Positions 61,013-64,000 of a stretch of DNA of 64,000 nucleotides are shown here, one piece after another; the first letter of the stretch is position 1; each line of letters starts with the position of its first letter. A model generated the notes under the pieces. It had not been told where the DNA came from. It was given only the letters and a program-made list of their open reading frames with translations, and searched no databases. Made by a program: the position numbers and the translations under genes. Location: assembly GCF_050433445.1 (NCBI RefSeq), contig NZ_JBNPXF010000004.1, forward strand, positions 62,001 to 126,000, written 5' to 3'. Origin of the DNA: Kroppenstedtia sanguinis (GTDB taxonomy: Bacteria; Bacillota; Bacilli; Thermoactinomycetales; DSM-45169).

Positions 61013-61480
61013 TCATGGACTTTCCACTCGTTTCCATTTCATTCCCGGATATTCCCGGACATAGCGTTGAAAGGCATCATTCCCGATATAGCCGCCTCGG
61101 CGGTTGTCGTAGTTTTGCTGAAAGTTGACCACTTTCCAGCCCCGGGCGGTCCGGCGGAGTTTGACCCGGAAGTCTCGTTTGTCCGATGGACGGTGAATCC
61201 AGATGGTTTTGGACATCATTTGCGAATCGCTGGGAGAAACAGTGATCAGGATGGGTGGGTTTTTCTGTTTGGAAGACCGGGTTTGTTCCACCCGCCAACC
61301 TAGTTCCTTCCGGTTGCGTGGATGGGCCAGCAGACGAGAGGAGTGGTTGAGGTCGCCTTCCACCCAGACTTCTTTGTAGAATCGGACCGCAGTCTTCTCC
61401 GGACCGGACAGATGATTACCGCATCCTCCTGAGGCGAAGCCGAGCAGGAGGGTGAGAAACAGGATCCCGTATTTTTTCAT
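61013..61480 (-). CDS. Hypothetical lipoprotein
   Basis: 155 residues from ATG 61480 (MKKYGILFLTLLLGFASGGC). The Gly-Gly-Cys after a hydrophobic signal is a lipobox. The mature part SGPEKTAVRFYKEVWVEGDL...RGWKVVNFQQNYDNRRG resembles an NTF2/DUF4878-like fold (EWVEGD, W.VV pattern), a weak recognition. Exported and membrane-anchored; function unknown. A MITE lies 48 bp upstream. Confidence 0.65.
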   Translation of the reverse strand: MKKYGILFLTLLLGFASGGCGNHLSGPEKTAVRFYKEVWVEGDLNHSSRLLAHPRNRKELGWRVEQTRSSKQKNPPILITVSPSDSQMMSKTIWIHRPSDKRDFRVKLRRTARGWKVVNFQQNYDNRRGGYIGNDAFQRYVREYPGMKWKRVESP

Positions 61481-61528
61481 CCTTTTGGCACTCCCGACTG
61501 AAAGAGTTGTGATCAAGTCCCCTGTACG

Positions 61529-61711
61529 CAGGTCTGTTGATTACCCGGAATATGGGGCAGACCTTCGCCACCCTACTTGCCCCCAAGCGAGAATATGGCT
61601 TGTGGGGGGAGGGTGAGACGGCTAGGATCTTGCAAAGAGCGCAAAGGATCTCCGCCGCCCTACCATCTCGACTCTGGTTACCCACAAAAATATGGCCAAT
61701 CAACAGCCTAG
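61529..61711 (-). mobile_element. MITE copy K, type II diverged (183 bp), perfect TSD
   Basis: Begins CAGGTCTGTTGATTACCC and ends GGCCAATCAACAGCCTAG. CCCTGTACG flanks it exactly (61520-61528, 61712-61720). The interior keeps CTTGCAAAGAGCGCAAAGGA and the type II plan but differs more than other copies, so the family has been active over time. Confidence 0.9.
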
Positions 61712-61956
61712 CCCTGTACGAATGAGGGTGGAAAATCGCAGAAGGGCAGAGAGGGAGGATTGAATTTGCCTCCGCATGTCTCGCCTGGGTGCTCTGCGCT
61801 TTGGGGCAAGAGTTCAGAGAGGGTCGCTACTTCAACCTTAGTCATGTGCTGGAAAAAGGAAAATCATACAAGCCTCCCATCCTCGCGACTGCAAAAAGTA
61901 TGGTATAATCATCTGCTGATGGCAAACGTGGGTTCGACCCCCTGGGAGGTGCAGGT
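61712..61956 (+). promoter_or_regulatory. Upstream region of ruvCAB
   Basis: TATAAT at 61904-61909 (GGTATAATC) is a good -10 box, with no clear -35 17 bases before it. GGGAGGTGCAGGT precedes the ruvC start. Nothing else recognised. Confidence 0.45.
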
Positions 61957-62454
61957 GTGCGCATTATAGGGATTGATCCGGGGATCGCCATTGTAGGTTA
62001 TGGTGTGATCGATCAGCGGGGAAATCGATTGAAAGCCGTCGACTACGGTAGTATCGAGACCGAGGCAGGATTGTCGACAGGGACCCGGCTGAAACAGATT
62101 TATGATGAAGTGACTGAACTGTATCAAAAGTACCGCCCTGATGTGGTGGCGATTGAGAAGTTGTTTTTCAATCGGAATGTGACCACGGCCTTCACTGTCG
62201 GGCAGGCGCGAGGCGTGTTAATGCTGGGGGCGGAGGAGGCGGGAGCCGTCATCACAGAGTACACTCCCTTACAGGTGAAAATGGCAGTGGTCGGTTATGG
62301 TCAAGCGCAAAAGCGACAGATTCAGGAGATGGTTCGAATGCTTTTGAATTTGCCGGGAATCCCGAAGCCTGATGATGTGGCGGATGCACTGGGAGTAGCC
62401 ATCTGTGAGGCTCATTCCAATACCTTGCCCCGTCGGCTTGGGAAGGGGAGGTGA
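61957..62454 (+). CDS. ruvC: Holliday junction resolvase RuvC
   Basis: 165 residues from GTG 61957 after GGGAGGTG. MRIIGIDPGIAIVGYGVIDQ holds the first catalytic Asp; AIEKLFFNRNVTTAFTVGQA the Glu; and KPDDVADALGVAICEAH the C-terminal Asp pair. It resolves junctions made by RuvAB. Most Bacillus species lack ruvC and use RecU, so its presence is a lineage marker. Confidence 0.96.
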   Translation: MRIIGIDPGIAIVGYGVIDQRGNRLKAVDYGSIETEAGLSTGTRLKQIYDEVTELYQKYRPDVVAIEKLFFNRNVTTAFTVGQARGVLMLGAEEAGAVITEYTPLQVKMAVVGYGQAQKRQIQEMVRMLLNLPGIPKPDDVADALGVAICEAHSNTLPRRLGKGR

Positions 62455-62458
62455 AGGG

Positions 62459-63073
62459 ATGATCGAGTTTATCCGGGGAATCGTAGCTTATCGAACGGCG
62501 GAAACGATCGTGGTGGAAACCGGAGGGGTGGGGTATCTGCTCTTTTGTGTCCATCCTCTGGAATGGGAAGAGGGGGAAGAGGTGACGGTGTACACCCATC
62601 AAGTGATCCGGGAGGATGCCCATACACTGTACGGCTTTCGCGAACGACAGGTACGGGATCTGTTCCGCCTCCTTTTGGAAGTCTCCGGGATCGGACCCAA
62701 AGTAGCGCTGGCGGTGACAGGCGCCGGGAATCCGGGGCGCCTGGTGGAGGCAGTAGAGCAGGAAGATCTCCGTTTTCTCACCAAATTGCCGGGGGTAGGG
62801 AAGAAAACAGCCCAGCGGATCGTGTTGGATCTGAAGGATAAATTGAAAAAATCAGGCCTCAATGAAAGCTTTGTTTCCGCTGTCCGAGTCGACACCTCTA
62901 GGCAGGTGGCGCGAGCCGGATCTTTGGAGGCGATTGAAGCTCTGCAAGCCCTGGGATATAATGAAGAAGAAGCTTCTCAGGCCGTGGCGATAGCCAGGAA
63001 AGATTTTGGCGAGGAAGAACCGGGATTGGATCAATGGATTCGCCGTGCATTGCAATTTTCCATGAAGGAATAG
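62459..63073 (+). CDS. ruvA: Holliday junction helicase subunit RuvA
   Basis: 204 residues from ATG 62459 with GGGGAGGTGAAGGG. OB domain (MIEFIRGIVAYRTAETIVVE), two helix-hairpin-helix motifs (LLEVSGIGPKVALAV, LTKLPGVGKKTAQRIVLDL) and the C-terminal RuvB-binding domain (EAIEALQALGYNEEEASQAV). Starts four bases after ruvC. Confidence 0.97.
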   Translation: MIEFIRGIVAYRTAETIVVETGGVGYLLFCVHPLEWEEGEEVTVYTHQVIREDAHTLYGFRERQVRDLFRLLLEVSGIGPKVALAVTGAGNPGRLVEAVEQEDLRFLTKLPGVGKKTAQRIVLDLKDKLKKSGLNESFVSAVRVDTSRQVARAGSLEAIEALQALGYNEEEASQAVAIARKDFGEEEPGLDQWIRRALQFSMKE

Positions 63074-63083
63074 GGGGGACGGG

Positions 63084-64000
63084 ATGGAAGAGCGGATGAT
63101 TTCTTCCCATTTTTCAACGGAAGATGAACCGATGGAATTCAGCTTGCGTCCCCGTTACCTGGATGATTACATCGGACAGACACGGGTGAAAGAGAACCTG
63201 AAGGTGTACATAGAAGCGGCCAAGATGCGTAGGGATCCTCTGGACCATGTGTTGTTGTACGGACCACCGGGTTTGGGAAAAACCACCCTTTCTCATATCA
63301 TCGCCAATGAAATGGGGGTCCAGGTCCGGACCACTTCCGGGCCGGCCATCGAACGTCCCGGGGATCTGGCAGCGATCCTGACCAATCTGCAGGAGAGCGA
63401 TCTCTTATTTATCGATGAAATTCATCGGCTCAACCGCAGTGTAGAGGAAGTTCTCTATCCGGCGATGGAAGACTTTGCCTTGGATATCGTGATCGGAAAA
63501 GGGCCTAGCGCCCGCTCGGTTCGTTTGGATCTTCCTCCCTTCACTCTGGTGGGAGCCACCACCCGAGCCGGTTCTCTTTCCTCCCCGTTGCGGGATCGGT
63601 TTGGCGTGGTCAGTCGGTTGGAATACTATACCCAGGAGGAGCTGACCCTGATTGTGATGCGGGCGGCGGATCTTTTGGGGGTTTCGATTCGGGAAGCGGG
63701 GGCAGAGGAGATCGCCTGCCGTTCCCGGGGCACGCCGCGGGTGTCCAATCGTCTGCTGAAGCGGGTGCGGGATTTTGTTCAAGTTCAGGGTGACGGGGTG
63801 ATCACTAAGGAAGCGGCTCAGGATGCATTGGATCGGATTCAGGTGGACAGACTGGGATTGGATGAAGTGGATCATAAGTTGTTGAAAACGATCCTGACCC
63901 ATTTTCGGGGAGGGCCTGTCGGGCTGGAGACGATTGCAGCCACGATCGGGGAGGAGGCTCATACGGTGGAGGATGTGTATGAGCCGTATTTGATGCAGAT
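63084..64000 (+). CDS. ruvB: Holliday junction helicase ATPase RuvB (3' end outside window)
   Basis: First 305 residues from ATG 63084, with GGGGGGACGGG before it. FSLRPRYLDDYIGQ-like opening (EFSLRPRYLDDYIGQTRVKE), Walker A LLYGPPGLGKTTLSH, Walker B LLFIDEIHRLNR, sensor 1 GATTRAGSLSSPLRDRFG, and the start of the winged-helix. It drives branch migration with RuvA. It runs off the right edge. Confidence 0.97.
   Translation, partial: MEERMISSHFSTEDEPMEFSLRPRYLDDYIGQTRVKENLKVYIEAAKMRRDPLDHVLLYGPPGLGKTTLSHIIANEMGVQVRTTSGPAIERPGDLAAILTNLQESDLLFIDEIHRLNRSVEEVLYPAMEDFALDIVIGKGPSARSVRLDLPPFTLVGATTRAGSLSSPLRDRFGVVSRLEYYTQEELTLIVMRAADLLGVSIREAGAEEIACRSRGTPRVSNRLLKRVRDFVQVQGDGVITKEAAQDALDRIQVDRLGLDEVDHKLLKTILTHFRGGPVGLETIAATIGEEAHTVEDVYEPYLMQ

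Noticed and set aside
1..64000. tRNA or rRNA genes
   Set aside because: No cloverleaf or rRNA motif was recognised on either strand; absence is by eye, not by a covariance search.

Overview
The window looks like chromosomal DNA of an endospore-forming Firmicute. It carries spoIVFA-spoIVFB, spo0B, a SafA-like LysM coat protein and a CotS-like coat kinase. Its backbone order (spoIVFAB, rplU-prp-rpmA, spo0B-obg, pheB/pheA, safA, yebC, ruvCAB) matches the region around obg and ruvAB in Bacillus subtilis, with insertions. Mixed base composition and many TTG/GTG starts would suit a Thermoactinomycetaceae-like member of the Bacillales; that family assignment is a guess.

Layout. 1-10 kb is an accessory island. 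It holds a Yip1-like membrane protein gene broken by a small transposable element, and a polymorphic toxin (pilin-type leader, PT-TG-like pretoxin region, WHH nuclease) frameshifted by an exact 19-bp tandem duplication. An array of SMI1/KNR4 and DUF600 (YezG-like) immunity genes follows, with several gene relics and a 15-repeat CRISPR array that has no cas genes. 10-13 kb has an FAD dehydrogenase and a glycosyltransferase. 13-18 kb is the sporulation/ribosome/GTPase block. 18-26 kb is proline uptake and catabolism: putP, a P5C dehydrogenase, a proline dehydrogenase and a divergent sigma-54 activator, with two good -24/-12 promoters. 26-34 kb has fructosamine kinase, a low-molecular-weight phosphatase, pheB-hom-thrC-thrB-pheA, a ykkC-class (probable ppGpp) riboswitch in front of ilvE, and map. 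34-46 kb is cstA-ybdD, a glutamine-type ABC importer and two APC permeases, one frameshifted by an exact 10-bp tandem duplication. 46-54 kb has an MFS carrier, an ABC exporter, a GDSL hydrolase, safA, a coat kinase, a nitrilase-fold amidase and yebC. 54-59 kb is an Mn/Zn ABC importer. 59-62 kb is a repeat-rich accessory stretch with a P-loop kinase and a lipoprotein, and 62-64 kb is ruvC-ruvA-ruvB (ruvB runs off the window).

The most distinctive feature is a family of at least ten short non-autonomous elements (100-481 bp). They have ends of the form CAGGsyTGTTGATTArCCA and 9-bp target duplications, six of them perfect. Empty-site reconstruction shows that one splits the Yip1-like gene and another landed on the last codons of the kinase gene. 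No transposase for them is present here.
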